Assembly: GCF_002165255.2 (NCBI RefSeq)
Contig: NZ_CP028561.1
Location: 186,001-250,000, forward strand
Reading direction: 5' to 3'
DNA length: 64,000 nucleotides
Origin: Acinetobacter sp. WCHA45
GTDB taxonomy: Bacteria; Pseudomonadota; Gammaproteobacteria; Pseudomonadales; Moraxellaceae
Part shown: positions 33,637-43,485 of the stretch, piece by piece
Layout of the letters: each line of letters begins with the position of its first letter
How positions within the stretch are numbered: the stretch's first letter is position 1
Position numbers and translations under genes: made by a program
The notes under the pieces: model-generated
The model's database searches: none
Told to the model about the DNA's origin: nothing
What the model saw: the letters and a program-made list of their open reading frames with translations, nothing else

Positions 33637-33712
33637 GGCGCGATAGCTCAGTCGGTAGAGCAACGGATTGAAAATCCGTGTGTCCCCAGTTCGATCCTGG
33701 GTCCCGCCACCA
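33637..33712 (+). tRNA. tRNA-Phe(GAA), copy 2
   Basis: Identical in all 76 bases to the copy at 33423, including the acceptor-stem C-C mismatch and encoded CCA. It has its own promoter and terminator. Confidence 0.95.
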
Positions 33713-33718
33713 TATTCA

Positions 33719-33750
33719 AAAAGCCCTAAACTCAAGTTTAGGGCTCTTTT
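33719..33750 (+). terminator. Terminator after tRNA-Phe copy 2
   Basis: AAAGCCCTAAACT-CA-AGTTTAGGGCTCTTTT, a long stem directly after the second tRNA-Phe. Confidence 0.88.
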
Positions 33751-33892
33751 ATGCATGAAGCAAAATGGGATGTGTTTTGATCAAAAAATCTGTTTATGAA
33801 TAAAAAGAATATGCTTCTCAAATTAACTTAGTTATCTGAATAAAAGAAAAACAATATACTTGTACATATATTATTTTTACTGAAGATAAGTT

Positions 33893-35152
33893 ATGCAAAA
33901 GTTGCTTGGGTTTACACTTCCTACATTATTTTTATCCGCTTTATCGTCATCAGTATTCGCGACAACAGGTTATTTTATGCATGGCTATGGGGTAAAGGTG
34001 CAGGGAAACGCAGGAGCCTCCATAGCGGCATTTAACGATGCTTTAACGATTGCGAATAATCCTTCTGGATTGGCTTGGTTAGACAGTCGTGTCGATATTG
34101 GCGCGACTATATTTAACCCTAAGCGTTCTGCTGAAATTGAGGGGAATTTGGCAGGTGCCAACGGTCATTACAGTGGCAATGGACGTGAATATTTTGTTCT
34201 ACCTGAATTTGCGGTCAATAAGAAAGTAAATGATACGGTTGCTTTGGGTTTAGCGATTTATGGTAACGGCGGTATGAATACCTCCTACAAGAAAAATCCG
34301 TATGCAGCTTTTGGGAATACAGGTGAGGCAGGGGTGGATTTAGCGCAGATTTTTATTTCTCCATCTGTGGCTTGGCGTTATAGCGAAAACCAATCCATCG
34401 GTATTGCGACCAACATTCTTTATCAACGATTTGAAGCTAAAGGAATTTCAGGTTTTGCACCATTTTCTGTTGATGGGCAAAAACTGAGTAATAATGGTAA
34501 GGATTCTGCTACAGGCATAGGTGTTAAAGTCGGCTGGAGTGCCAAGCTAAATGATGTCGTAACTGTTGGTGCAAATTATTCTTCAAAAATTAAATCGGAC
34601 AAATTTGATCAATATCGCGGTTTATTTGCTCAAGCAGGAGGTTTTGATGTACCGGAGAGCTACGGCGTAGGAGCCGCTTTTCAATTGACGCCTGCATTAA
34701 CTGTATTAACCGATATAGCGCGTATTAATTATTCGGATGTAGATTCAGTTGGAAATCCTTTTAGTCTAGCTTCGGTGATGGCGGGTAATGGTTTTGGTTC
34801 AGAAAAAGGTCAGGGTTTTGGTTGGAAAGATATCAACGTTTACAGGATTGGTGCGGCATATCAAGTTAGTCCACAAGTGACGATAAGAGCTGGATATAGC
34901 CATAATGATCAGCCAATTCCTCAAGATCAAACCTTCTTGAATATTCTTGCACCTGGTGTAATTCAAGATCATCTCAGCGTGGGGGCGACGTGGAATATTG
35001 ATCGTGCACAGGAGCTTAGTGTTGCATATACCTATGGTTTGAAAGAAACCGTAAAAGGAAGTCAATCTATTCCTTTGAACTTTGGCGGTGGTGAAGCTAA
35101 TCTTGAAATGGATCAGCATATTTTAGGTGTTTCATATGGTCTGAAATTCTGA
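33893..35152 (+). CDS. FadL/OmpP1-family outer membrane transporter
   Basis: A 419-residue beta-barrel porin for long-chain fatty acids or other hydrophobic compounds. A signal peptide is visible (LLGFTLPTLFLSALSSSVFA, cleavage about residue 23). The mature start TTGYFMHGYGVKVQGNAGAS and the NDALTIANNPSGLAWL block are FadL hallmarks. The protein ends in an aromatic residue, Phe, after GVSYGLK, as outer-membrane barrels do. Monocistronic, with a terminator following. Confidence 0.92.
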   Translation: MQKLLGFTLPTLFLSALSSSVFATTGYFMHGYGVKVQGNAGASIAAFNDALTIANNPSGLAWLDSRVDIGATIFNPKRSAEIEGNLAGANGHYSGNGREYFVLPEFAVNKKVNDTVALGLAIYGNGGMNTSYKKNPYAAFGNTGEAGVDLAQIFISPSVAWRYSENQSIGIATNILYQRFEAKGISGFAPFSVDGQKLSNNGKDSATGIGVKVGWSAKLNDVVTVGANYSSKIKSDKFDQYRGLFAQAGGFDVPESYGVGAAFQLTPALTVLTDIARINYSDVDSVGNPFSLASVMAGNGFGSEKGQGFGWKDINVYRIGAAYQVSPQVTIRAGYSHNDQPIPQDQTFLNILAPGVIQDHLSVGATWNIDRAQELSVAYTYGLKETVKGSQSIPLNFGGGEANLEMDQHILGVSYGLKF

Positions 35153-35160
35153 TCAAAACG

Positions 35161-35193
35161 AAAAAGGCTGAATCAAATAGATTCAGCCTTTTT
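35161..35193. terminator. Bidirectional terminator
   Basis: AAAAAGGCTGAATC-(5)-GATTCAGCCTTTTT between the convergent porin and CoA-transferase genes. Confidence 0.9.
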
Positions 35194-35212
35194 CAAGATG
35201 TGCAGTAAAAAA

Positions 35213-36727
35213 TTAAGCAGTTTTTGCTAATTTTTCGTTTGCTAACATATGACCTGTTTCTTCGAAGTTCGCATGCCATGACAGTGCTTCACGAAGAATA
35301 TGAGGTGTATGGCCACCGCGCTCGCAGGCACGATCAAAATAATCATTTAAGGCAGCTTGATAAAGTGGGTGTACGCAGTTGTCAATAATCACACGTGCGC
35401 GCTCACGAGGTGCTAAGCCACGTAAATCTGCTAAACCAACTTCAGTTACCAGAATGTCAACATCATGCTCATTATGATCAACGTGGCTTACCATTGGTAC
35501 GATTGATGAAATATCACCACCTTTTGCGATTGACTTGGTAACAAAGATTGCAAGGTGAGCATTACGTGCAAAATCACCTGAACCGCCGATACCATTCATC
35601 ATTTTTGTACCGCAAACGTGAGTTGAGTTCACATTGCCATAAATATCAAATTCAAGGGCAGTGTTGATCCCAATAATACCTAAGCGACGCACAATTTCAG
35701 GGTGATTTGAAATTTCTTGTGGACGTAAGACTAATTTATCTTTGTAGTGCTCTAGATTGCCAAATACACGCTCGCCACACTGAGCTGAAAGTGTAATTGA
35801 GCTACCAGAAGCAAATTTCATTTTACCTGCATCGATCAACTCAAACGTACAGTCTTGAAGTACTTCAGAGTACATCACAAGATCTTCGAAGTTTGAATCT
35901 TTCAAACCAGTGAGAACAGCGTTTGCAATAGAACCAATACCCGCTTGTAAAGGACCTAGATTTTTCGCTAAACGACCTGCAGCAACTTCTTTTTCAAAGA
36001 AAGCGATAAGGTGATTTGCAATCCCTTGAGTTTCATCGTCAGGCGCAGTCACAGTTGAAGGTGAGTCGGCCGTATTATTAAAAACGATGCCTACGATTTT
36101 TGCTGGGTCAATTTGGATTGCAGTTGAACCAATACGATCATCGACTTGAGTTAATGGAAGTGGGGTACGTGTTGGACGATATGTTGGAATATAAATATCG
36201 TGTAAGCCCTCAAAGTTTTCGCTCAATGAGGTATTAATTTCAACGATCACTTTTTCAGCAAAAATCGCGAAACTTGCAGAGTTGCCTACAGAGGTTGTCG
36301 GTACGATATGACCATCTTCTGTAATCGCAACAGCTTCAATCACAGCAATATCTGGACGTTTAAGCTGTTGATTACGCATTTGCTCAACAGTTTCAGACAA
36401 ATGTTGGTCGATAAACATTACTTCACCATTATTAATGGCGCGACGTAAAGTATTATCAACTTGGAATGGCATACGACGAGCAAGTACACCTGCTTCCGTC
36501 AATTGTTTGTCTAAGTCATTCCCTAGGCTTGCACCCGTAATTAATGTGATTTTTAACGGATTTTTTTTAGCTTGTTCGACCAATGCTTGTGGCACAGCTT
36601 TCGCTTCTCCAGCACGAGTAAAACCACTCATACCAACCGTCATATCATTTTCAATAAAGCGAGCAGCCTGTTCAGCGCTCATCACTTTGTCATGTAGGGT
36701 AGCAAGGCGAATACGACTTAAAGACAT
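35213..36727 (-). CDS. Succinate CoA-transferase / acetyl-CoA hydrolase family
   Basis: A 504-residue enzyme of the acetyl-CoA hydrolase/transferase family, subgroup that moves CoA between succinyl-CoA and acetate or propionate. The N-terminal domain has DMTVGMSGFTRAGEAKAVP (about 28-46). The C-terminal domain has the catalytic Glu region TALEFDIYGNVNSTH and the GIGGSGDFARNAH glycine loop (about 385-400). Monocistronic. It would allow acetate activation in the TCA cycle without ATP. The exact acyl donor cannot be read from sequence. Confidence 0.9.
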   Translation of the reverse strand: MSLSRIRLATLHDKVMSAEQAARFIENDMTVGMSGFTRAGEAKAVPQALVEQAKKNPLKITLITGASLGNDLDKQLTEAGVLARRMPFQVDNTLRRAINNGEVMFIDQHLSETVEQMRNQQLKRPDIAVIEAVAITEDGHIVPTTSVGNSASFAIFAEKVIVEINTSLSENFEGLHDIYIPTYRPTRTPLPLTQVDDRIGSTAIQIDPAKIVGIVFNNTADSPSTVTAPDDETQGIANHLIAFFEKEVAAGRLAKNLGPLQAGIGSIANAVLTGLKDSNFEDLVMYSEVLQDCTFELIDAGKMKFASGSSITLSAQCGERVFGNLEHYKDKLVLRPQEISNHPEIVRRLGIIGINTALEFDIYGNVNSTHVCGTKMMNGIGGSGDFARNAHLAIFVTKSIAKGGDISSIVPMVSHVDHNEHDVDILVTEVGLADLRGLAPRERARVIIDNCVHPLYQAALNDYFDRACERGGHTPHILREALSWHANFEETGHMLANEKLAKTA

Positions 36728-36874
36728 GATCCATTCTCAATATACTTCTTAGTTAGATATGGATTTTAGCGTTAAAACTTGAAAAGGGAATTGGACTACG
36801 GCTAAGGTCTAATATGTGAAATGCGTGATACTTTTTCAGAGATAAAAAGAGTTATTTTTCCAGCATGAATTGTT

Positions 36875-38338
36875 CTAAAAATGTTCAGTTATGCTCTGTT
36901 TAATTTTATCAATTGCATTCGTTTGAGATTCTTCAAGATTTTCATGGTTGAGTGGAAGTGAAATCACCACTTCTAAACCGCCTTGCTCTCGGTTGCGGAT
37001 GTTGATCTGTCCCTGATGAATGTCAACAATACGTTTTACAATGGCTAAGCCGAGGCCACTTCCTTGAATCGTGCGTGCTGAATTACCACGAACAAAGGGT
37101 TGCATGAGTTCTTCCACTTGATCGGGTGGAATACCTTCACCATGATCAGCGACGGTAATCAGAATATGATCATCTACATGGCTTGCCGATAATTCAATTG
37201 GTTCTGCGCCATAACGTTTGGCGTTGTTGACTAAATTTGCAATCAAACGTTTTAAAGATAGGCTTCGGGCAGGAATGATAGGTAACTGTTGTGCTTCAAA
37301 ACGAATATCTAAGGGCTTAAATTGTACAGCGACTTCTTGAAGCAATGTATTAATATTGGTTTGTGATAGTTCTTCATCAGATCCATCTCGCATATACGAA
37401 ATAAATTGATTCAGGATCGCATCCATATCATCTACATCGTAAATTAGACCTTCGCGGAAAAACTCATCTGGGAGCATTTCTGCGGTCAGGCGGATACGCG
37501 TCAGTGGCGTACGTAAATCATGTGAAATTCCTGCTAGCATGATTTGTCGATCGCGTTCAGTTTGCTCAAGCGTATATACCATATGGTTGAATGCTTGGTT
37601 TACTTGACGTATTTCGAGTGGCCCATGATTGGTATCAAGATAAGGTGCTTTACCAGTTTTACTATAATTGTTGGCAGCATTCTGTAAACGACGTAATGGT
37701 CGATTCATTTGTCGGACTAGAATTAAAATAATAATTGAAGAAATAATTGGAACGCCAAATAGCCATGCTGCAATTAGTTCCACGCTGTAGTTAGTATACG
37801 TTTTTAGTGGTTCACGCACCCAGTTGCCATGCATTTCAGGCGTTTGAATCCAAATACGTGGTATTGGTTTGAATTTAAAATATACAGTAACGTTATCAGC
37901 GTTATCGACTCCTAGTTCTTTCGCAAGTTTGGTTTCGATTTGGTTGGTAAATAACTCGGCTAAGAATTTATCTTCAATTTTTGGAAATTCTTTGGGGTCA
38001 GTGATGTATTCAATACCAATACGGTTTTTAAGCCATGTATCGACATCAACTTCTGTATCGCGATGTAAAATACGGATATCTGGATTATTGACTAATTCAA
38101 GCTCAATGGCGAGATAACGCGCATGTTGTTGTAATTCTGGTAAATATAAAGTTCGCCAAAAGAACCACAAGGACATAAACAAGCTAAAAACGACCGTGAA
38201 CAATACCAAGATCGTGGTACGCATGGCCGCAGAACGTGGTTTAATTTTATCTAAAAAACGTTCCCATTTTGTTCGCGGTCTTTCTGAATAAGTCGCGAAA
38301 TCTGTAAATGCTTGTGGATCAATCGGTTCAAGCTTCAA
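36875..38338 (-). CDS. envZ: Sensor histidine kinase EnvZ/OmpR-type
   Basis: A 487-residue membrane sensor kinase. Transmembrane helices are at about 40-62 and 188-210, with a periplasmic domain between. A HAMP linker follows (RQMNRPLRRLQNAANNY). The phospho-acceptor is the His of GISHDLRTPLTRIRL (about 270), and the ATPase domain has N box VNNAKRYGAEP, G1 VADHGEGIPP and G2 GSGLGLAIVKR. It is longer than E. coli EnvZ at its N-terminus. It lies 17 bases after ompR in the same operon, so it is the partner kinase. Confidence 0.93.
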   Translation of the reverse strand: MKLEPIDPQAFTDFATYSERPRTKWERFLDKIKPRSAAMRTTILVLFTVVFSLFMSLWFFWRTLYLPELQQHARYLAIELELVNNPDIRILHRDTEVDVDTWLKNRIGIEYITDPKEFPKIEDKFLAELFTNQIETKLAKELGVDNADNVTVYFKFKPIPRIWIQTPEMHGNWVREPLKTYTNYSVELIAAWLFGVPIISSIIILILVRQMNRPLRRLQNAANNYSKTGKAPYLDTNHGPLEIRQVNQAFNHMVYTLEQTERDRQIMLAGISHDLRTPLTRIRLTAEMLPDEFFREGLIYDVDDMDAILNQFISYMRDGSDEELSQTNINTLLQEVAVQFKPLDIRFEAQQLPIIPARSLSLKRLIANLVNNAKRYGAEPIELSASHVDDHILITVADHGEGIPPDQVEELMQPFVRGNSARTIQGSGLGLAIVKRIVDIHQGQINIRNREQGGLEVVISLPLNHENLEESQTNAIDKIKQSITEHF

Positions 38339-38355
38339 GGTTGAGTTTCCCGCAC

Positions 38356-39120
38356 TTACTCAGCACCATCTGGAACAAATACGTAACCTACACCCCAAAC
38401 CGTTTGAATATAACGGGCACGCGCAGGATTATCTTCGATTAAACGACGTAAACGAGAGACTTGGACATCAATCGAGCGCTCCATAGCACCCCATTCACGA
38501 CCACGTGCCAAATTCATCAATTTATCACGAGTTAAAGGTTCGCGAGGGTGCTGAACCAAAGCTTTTAATACTGCAAATTCACCTGTCGTTAACGTGACCA
38601 CCTGACCTTCACGCGTTAAAGTGCGTGTAGAAAGGTCGAGCGACCAAGGACCAAAGCTCACCACTTCCACTTGTTGGCTTGGTGCGCCTGGCACTTCACG
38701 GACTTGGCGACGTAAAACAGCACGAATTCGCGCTAATAGCTCATTTGGGTTGAATGGTTTTGGTAAATAATCATCTGCACCTGCTTCAAGACCCGCGATG
38801 CGGTCAGAATCACTACCACGTGCAGTGAGCATGATAATCGGTGTGTCGATATTAGACTGACGTAAACGACGGCAAATACTTAAACCATCTTCTACTGGGA
38901 GCATAAAATCGAGCACGATCAGCGAGAACAATTCACGTTGCAGTAAACGGTCCATTTGGGTTGCATCATGGGCAGTTTTTACCACAAAGCCTTTATCTTC
39001 TAAAAAGCGTTGTAATAGGGTACGCAGACGCACATCATCATCGACCACTAAGATGCGTTCGACCCGGTCTGTCTCATGGTGTACAGTTTCCGTCGATTCG
39101 GCAGGTACAACTAAACTCAT
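38356..39120 (-). CDS. ompR: Response regulator OmpR
   Basis: A 254-residue regulator with a receiver domain (about 22-135; ILVVDDDVRLRTLL, phospho-acceptor in LIVLDFMLPVEDG, and the LTARGSDSDRIAGLEAGADDY region) and a winged-helix DNA-binding domain (about 155-250; RDKLMNLARGREWGAMERSI, VWGVGYVFVPDG). It pairs with the downstream envZ and in Acinetobacter controls outer-membrane and envelope genes. The N-terminal ~20 residues are an extension relative to E. coli. Confidence 0.95.
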   Translation of the reverse strand: MSLVVPAESTETVHHETDRVERILVVDDDVRLRTLLQRFLEDKGFVVKTAHDATQMDRLLQRELFSLIVLDFMLPVEDGLSICRRLRQSNIDTPIIMLTARGSDSDRIAGLEAGADDYLPKPFNPNELLARIRAVLRRQVREVPGAPSQQVEVVSFGPWSLDLSTRTLTREGQVVTLTTGEFAVLKALVQHPREPLTRDKLMNLARGREWGAMERSIDVQVSRLRRLIEDNPARARYIQTVWGVGYVFVPDGAE

Positions 39121-39459
39121 GATGTGCTCCTTTATCGTTTATTGTCATCGTCTTTATGCAATGCGATTGTGAAATATCAATAGACCTTTGAGTATACGAT
39201 TCATTGCACAGTTTTGGCTATGTTATAAAGCAACAAATATTGCCAATAAAATCAAGAGATAGATACCAAATGTATACAGGTAAAATTATGACAATCGATC
39301 TATTTTTCAATATTTAGGCGAAAAATTCTTAGTATTTTATAAGTATTTATCAATTAGCATAATCTACTCTAAAAATATTCAAAAAAACAATAGTGGATTT
39401 TATAGTCACGGACTTTATAATCAGTGCTTTTAGACTTAACCCTTGTGGAATCAATCACG
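39121..39459. other. Divergent promoter region of ompR and tex
   Basis: About 340 bases of very AT-rich sequence between divergent genes. On the plus strand TATAAT lies at 39416-39421, 39 bases before the tex ATG, without a clear -35. GGATTTTATAGTCA and GGACTTTATAATCA form a near-perfect tandem repeat at about 39396-39423. No reading frame was found. Confidence 0.45.
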
Positions 39460-41817
39460 ATGACTGACTTAGTTCAGCAGTTGGCAAATGAACTTGCCGT
39501 ACGTCCAAACCAAGTAGAAGCTGCTATTCGTTTAATTGATGAAGGCGCTAGCGTTCCTTTTATTGCACGTTACCGTAAAGAAGTCACGCAGGGCTTAGAC
39601 GATACGCAATTACGCCAACTCGACACGCGTTTAACTTATCTACGTGATTTATACGAGCGTCGTGAAAAGGTGATTCAATCTTTACAAGAACAAGATAAAT
39701 TAAGTGATAATTTATTGGCGCGTGTGAATGCAGCAGAAACTAAAAATGCATTAGAAGAAATTTATGCACCGTACCGTCCAAAACGTACCAGTAAATCATT
39801 TAAGGCAAAAGAAGCTGGTTTAGGTCCAATAGCTGAAAAAATTATTGCCGATCAAGTTGATCCAACTGAGGCATTGGCAGATTTTAGTCATGAAGATTAT
39901 CCAGATGTCGAAAGCCAACTTGATGCAATTCAGCACATCTTGATTGATGACTGGGCACAAAATATTGGATTAACTACTGAATTAAAACAAATTTTCTCTA
40001 AAACAGCAGTTCTTAAGAGCGCAGTTGCTTCTGAAGAGAAAAAAGAAGTCGGTAAAAAATTCCGTGATTATTTTGAGTTTTCTGAAAACCTAAATAAATT
40101 ACCTTCGCATCGTTTATTGGCGATGTTACGTGGTCGTCAAGAAAATGTATTGGGTTTAAAAGTAGACGGCGAAGATGATACGCCGTTAGCTCGTATTGAA
40201 ACTGAATATAATCTTGAACAAATTCAGCCTCAAAGCCGTCAAGATTATTTAAAACAAACTGCAAAATTATTTTGGCTTGGTAAGATTCGTCCGCAAATCG
40301 AACATTCGTTATTGACTGATAAGCGCTTAGCTGCTGAAGCTGAAGCAATGGATGTGTTTGCTGAAAATTTACGTCATTTACTCCTTTCTGCACCTGCAGG
40401 TGGTCGTACCACTTTAGGTGTTGATCCTGGTATCCGTACAGGCGTAAAGCTTGCGGTTGTGAGTGACGCAGGCAATGTTCTAGCACATAGTACGATTTAC
40501 CCGTTTGCACCGAAAGAAGATAAACAAGGTTCAATTGCTGAGTTAGCTCGTTTATGCCGAGAGTTCCACGTGGAACTTATTGCGATTGGTAATGGTACAG
40601 CAAGTCGTGAAACTGAAGCAGTTGTTGCAGAAATGATGGCTGCCAATGCTGACTTGAAACTGACGCGTATCACCGTCAGTGAAGCAGGTGCATCGGTTTA
40701 TTCGGCAAGTGAACTTGCTTCTCAAGAATTACCAGAGCTTGATGTTTCAATTCGTGGCGCGGTTTCAATTGCGCGCCGTTTACAAGATCCATTGGCTGAA
40801 CTTGTGAAGATTGATCCGAAATCCATTGGTGTGGGTCAATATCAGCATGATGTGAATCAAACTGGTTTAGCAAAAACATTAGATGCTGTGGTTGAAGACT
40901 GTGTGAATGCAGTTGGCGTAGATGTAAATACCGCATCTCCAGCGATCTTGGCATATATTGCAGGTTTAAACAAAGCGATTGCACAGCAAATCGTTGAATA
41001 TCGTAAAGAACATGGTCGTTTCGACAACCGTCAAGCCTTGAAAAAAGTGCCACGTTTAGGTGAGCGTACTTTTGAACAATCAGCAGGCTTCTTACGTGTT
41101 CAAAATGGTTCTGAGCCATTGGATGCATCAGCGGTTCACCCAGAAAGTTATGGCGTGGTTGAAAAGATTGTTGCAGCAAAAGCCACAACAGTAAAAGACA
41201 TTATTGGTAATACTGAAATTATCCGCCAAATCAAAGCAGATGAGTTTGTTGATGACAAGTTTGGTTTGCCAACGATTCAAGATATTTTAGCTGAACTTGA
41301 AAAGCCTGCACGTGATCCACGTCCAGAGTTTCGTACTGCCAAGTTCCGTGAAGATATTACAGAAGTTGCTCAACTCACTGAAGGCATGCAGCTTGAAGGT
41401 GTAGTGACCAATGTGACCAACTTTGGCGCGTTCGTAGATGTGGGTGTACATCAAGATGGTTTAGTGCATATCTCTGAACTTGCAAATGAATTTGTTTCTG
41501 ATCCACATAAAGTGGTGAAACCAGGTCAAATTGTGCAAGTACGTGTGATGCAAGTTGATGTGGAGCGTAATCGTGTGAACTTAAGTATGCGTGCAGAAGG
41601 TTCCGTACCTGCTAAAGCGCCACGCCAACAACAGCGCCCACAGCAAGAACGAACTGAACGTTCAGAGCGTAAGCCTCAAGGTCAACGTCCGCCACGTAAA
41701 GAAGGTGACTTTAAGCGTCCACAAAATAACAAGCCAAAAACTGAAAAACCACAAGAGCAAAAAATCGGTGGTTTAGGTGCTTTGTTATTACAAGCAGGGA
41801 TTAAAGGTTCTAAATAA
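39460..41817 (+). CDS. tex: Tex, transcription accessory protein
   Basis: A 785-residue RNA-binding protein of normal Tex length. It has the N-terminal helical region with ASVPFIARYRKEVTQGLDD, the YqgF-like domain (TTLGVDPGIRTGVKLAVV, about 325), helix-hairpin-helix segments (NTASPAILAYIAGLN), and a C-terminal S1 domain (GMQLEGVVTNVTNFGAFVDV, about 640-710). A basic Gln/Arg/Pro-rich tail ends it. ATG 39460 gives the family start TDLVQQLANEL; the in-frame GTG at 39424 lies next to the -10 and is rejected. Confidence 0.95.
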   Translation: MTDLVQQLANELAVRPNQVEAAIRLIDEGASVPFIARYRKEVTQGLDDTQLRQLDTRLTYLRDLYERREKVIQSLQEQDKLSDNLLARVNAAETKNALEEIYAPYRPKRTSKSFKAKEAGLGPIAEKIIADQVDPTEALADFSHEDYPDVESQLDAIQHILIDDWAQNIGLTTELKQIFSKTAVLKSAVASEEKKEVGKKFRDYFEFSENLNKLPSHRLLAMLRGRQENVLGLKVDGEDDTPLARIETEYNLEQIQPQSRQDYLKQTAKLFWLGKIRPQIEHSLLTDKRLAAEAEAMDVFAENLRHLLLSAPAGGRTTLGVDPGIRTGVKLAVVSDAGNVLAHSTIYPFAPKEDKQGSIAELARLCREFHVELIAIGNGTASRETEAVVAEMMAANADLKLTRITVSEAGASVYSASELASQELPELDVSIRGAVSIARRLQDPLAELVKIDPKSIGVGQYQHDVNQTGLAKTLDAVVEDCVNAVGVDVNTASPAILAYIAGLNKAIAQQIVEYRKEHGRFDNRQALKKVPRLGERTFEQSAGFLRVQNGSEPLDASAVHPESYGVVEKIVAAKATTVKDIIGNTEIIRQIKADEFVDDKFGLPTIQDILAELEKPARDPRPEFRTAKFREDITEVAQLTEGMQLEGVVTNVTNFGAFVDVGVHQDGLVHISELANEFVSDPHKVVKPGQIVQVRVMQVDVERNRVNLSMRAEGSVPAKAPRQQQRPQQERTERSERKPQGQRPPRKEGDFKRPQNNKPKTEKPQEQKIGGLGALLLQAGIKGSK

Positions 41818-41836
41818 CCTAATTTAATCTACTTAC

Positions 41837-41862
41837 AAAACCTTCCTTCGGGGAGGTTTTTT
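41837..41862 (+). terminator. Terminator of tex
   Basis: AAACCTTCC-TTCG-GGGAGGTTTTTT: stable TTCG loop and T tract, 20 bases after the stop. Confidence 0.88.
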
Positions 41863-41945
41863 ACATTCAAAATAGATGATTTTTCCGCTTTTTATGTTGA
41901 ACTTTATTATAATTCCTCAGTTCCCAACGCAAACTTGTTGTTCTT

Positions 41946-42653
41946 ATGTCCCCAGATTCTACTGAAAATCTTTCTTCCCCCCAGCATGCTTTTTTACAAG
42001 GAGTGATCAAAATACTGCCGCTATGTTTCGCGGTATTGCCGTGGGGCTTGCTGGCAGGCTCAATGGCGATTCAGGCTGGCCTGACCACTGGGCAAGCCAT
42101 AGGAATGTCTGCATTGGTTTTTGCTGGTGCAGCGCAGTTGATGACACTGGGTTTAGTTATGGCGGGTACACCTGCACTCACCATTATCATTTCAGTATTT
42201 TTGATTACCACACAGCATTATTTGTATGCTCTATATTTTCGTGAAGAAATTGCCAGACTGCCATTAAAACAGCGTTTGTTATTTGGTTTTTTGCTGACTG
42301 ATGAATTGTTTGCTGTTGGTATTCATAAGCGTGAATATTATATTTATTTTTTGCTTGGGGCTGGCAGTTTTTTCTATTTGGCTTGGGTATTGTGTAGTAT
42401 TGGCGGTATTGTGTTGGCTTCCTCTCTGCCAAATTTAGATCAATATCATCTCGATTTTTCGATTGTTGCGACATTTATCGCAATCGTAGTTCCATTTATT
42501 AAAAACTTAAATACTTTGGTTGGAGTATTGGTTTCGGTTCTTTTAACCGTTGTTTTTCTAAGCTTAGGTTTTAAAAGTGCCGCGATTATGGCGGGTGTGA
42601 TTGGAATGTTTGCGGCAACCTGCTTACAGAATTTTAGGGAGCGCACAGCATGA
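41946..42653 (+). CDS. azlC: AzlC, branched-chain amino acid exporter subunit
   Basis: A 235-residue inner-membrane protein of the AzlC/YgaZ family. It has the hallmark PWGLLAGSMAIQAGLT near 35-50, then FAGAAQLMTLGLVMAG, and about seven hydrophobic segments. With AzlD it exports branched-chain amino acids or related compounds. Its stop overlaps the azlD start by 4 bases (ATGA). Confidence 0.92.
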   Translation: MSPDSTENLSSPQHAFLQGVIKILPLCFAVLPWGLLAGSMAIQAGLTTGQAIGMSALVFAGAAQLMTLGLVMAGTPALTIIISVFLITTQHYLYALYFREEIARLPLKQRLLFGFLLTDELFAVGIHKREYYIYFLLGAGSFFYLAWVLCSIGGIVLASSLPNLDQYHLDFSIVATFIAIVVPFIKNLNTLVGVLVSVLLTVVFLSLGFKSAAIMAGVIGMFAATCLQNFRERTA

Positions 42654-42967
42654 GTTGGTTTCTGCTGATTATTCTCGCAATTGTGGTGTTTATGAATCGC
42701 TATATTCTACTTGAACCAAATCTGCCTTTGCGTTTACCCAAATGGTTTCAACAATCTTTGCAGTACTCCGCACCGTGTTTACTGACGGCAATTGCGACTC
42801 CGATTGTGTTTATGGATGAGCAGGGCATATTTCGTTCAACCCTGCTCAATCCTTATTTTCTGGCCACGATTGTAACCATTGTGATTGCGTATAAGGTTAG
42901 ACATACCTTGTTGACGATTATTCTGAGTTTGGCGTGTTTTTATGGATTGGTGTTCTGGTTGAATTAG
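42650..42967 (+). CDS. azlD: AzlD, branched-chain amino acid exporter small subunit
   Basis: A 105-residue membrane protein of the AzlD/YgaH family with three to four hydrophobic segments and the LPKWFQQSLQYSAPCLLTAI block (about 28-47) typical of the family. Translationally coupled to azlC by an ATGA overlap. Confidence 0.9.
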   Translation: MSWFLLIILAIVVFMNRYILLEPNLPLRLPKWFQQSLQYSAPCLLTAIATPIVFMDEQGIFRSTLLNPYFLATIVTIVIAYKVRHTLLTIILSLACFYGLVFWLN

Positions 42968-43007
42968 TTAAATTAAAAGATTGGGAGCATATAGATTATG
43001 CTCTAAA

Positions 43008-43429
43008 ATGAGAGCAATTCCTGCAACACCAAAACATTATCTGCCTTTGGTGAGCGTAGATGATCTATGCAAAGTGATAGTGCAAGCTGCAACAGATTCA
43101 GGTTTAGTGAGCCAGTCCTTATTAGTTGCCCCAGAGCAGAACATTTTTTGTCTGAATTGACGAAAATGATTGCTCAACAATTCAATGTCTCTGCACCGAA
43201 ACAACATGTGCCGCTGACTATTTTACGATTAATTTCGAATTGGACATGGTTGGCAAATCAATTAGAAATGTCGGCTGAGATGTTAAGTTTTTTGAGGACT
43301 GAACAACTGGACTTAGAACCGCTTAAACAATTTAGACAGCGTTGGGATATACAGACAGGGGATTTAGCGGATGCCATTACAAAAACAACAGATTGGATGA
43401 AACAAACAACATCCACAAAAATTATTTAA
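43008..43429 (+). pseudogene. Frameshifted NAD-dependent epimerase remnant
   Basis: Two overlapping frames make up the C-terminal half of an SDR/epimerase-type protein. Frame A from ATG 43008 gives MRAIPATPKHYLPLVSVDDL and ends LLVAPEQNIFCLN-stop; HYLPLVSVDDL is the substrate-side motif of NAD-dependent epimerases. Frame B continues HFLSELTKMIAQQF and runs to 43429. Joining them near 43135-43150 restores LLVAPEQ-HFLSELTK, as expected for one protein. The Rossmann half with GxxGxxG is absent. So the gene is both truncated at the 5' end and frameshifted, and a 120-residue protein from ATG 43067 is unlikely. Confidence 0.65.
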
Positions 43430-43435
43430 ATCATA

Positions 43436-43467
43436 AAAAACAGCGTATCTAGAGATACGCTGTTTTT
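43436..43467. terminator. Bidirectional terminator
   Basis: AAAAACAGCGTATCT-AG-AGATACGCTGTTTTT between the epimerase remnant and acr1. Confidence 0.9.
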
Positions 43468-43485
43468 AAAATCGGAATCACAAGA

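Noticed and set aside
40013..40534. 173-residue antisense ORF within tex
   Set aside because: Shadow of the tex coding frame with Leu/Gln/His-rich composition and no independent signals; the same holds for 40676-41188.
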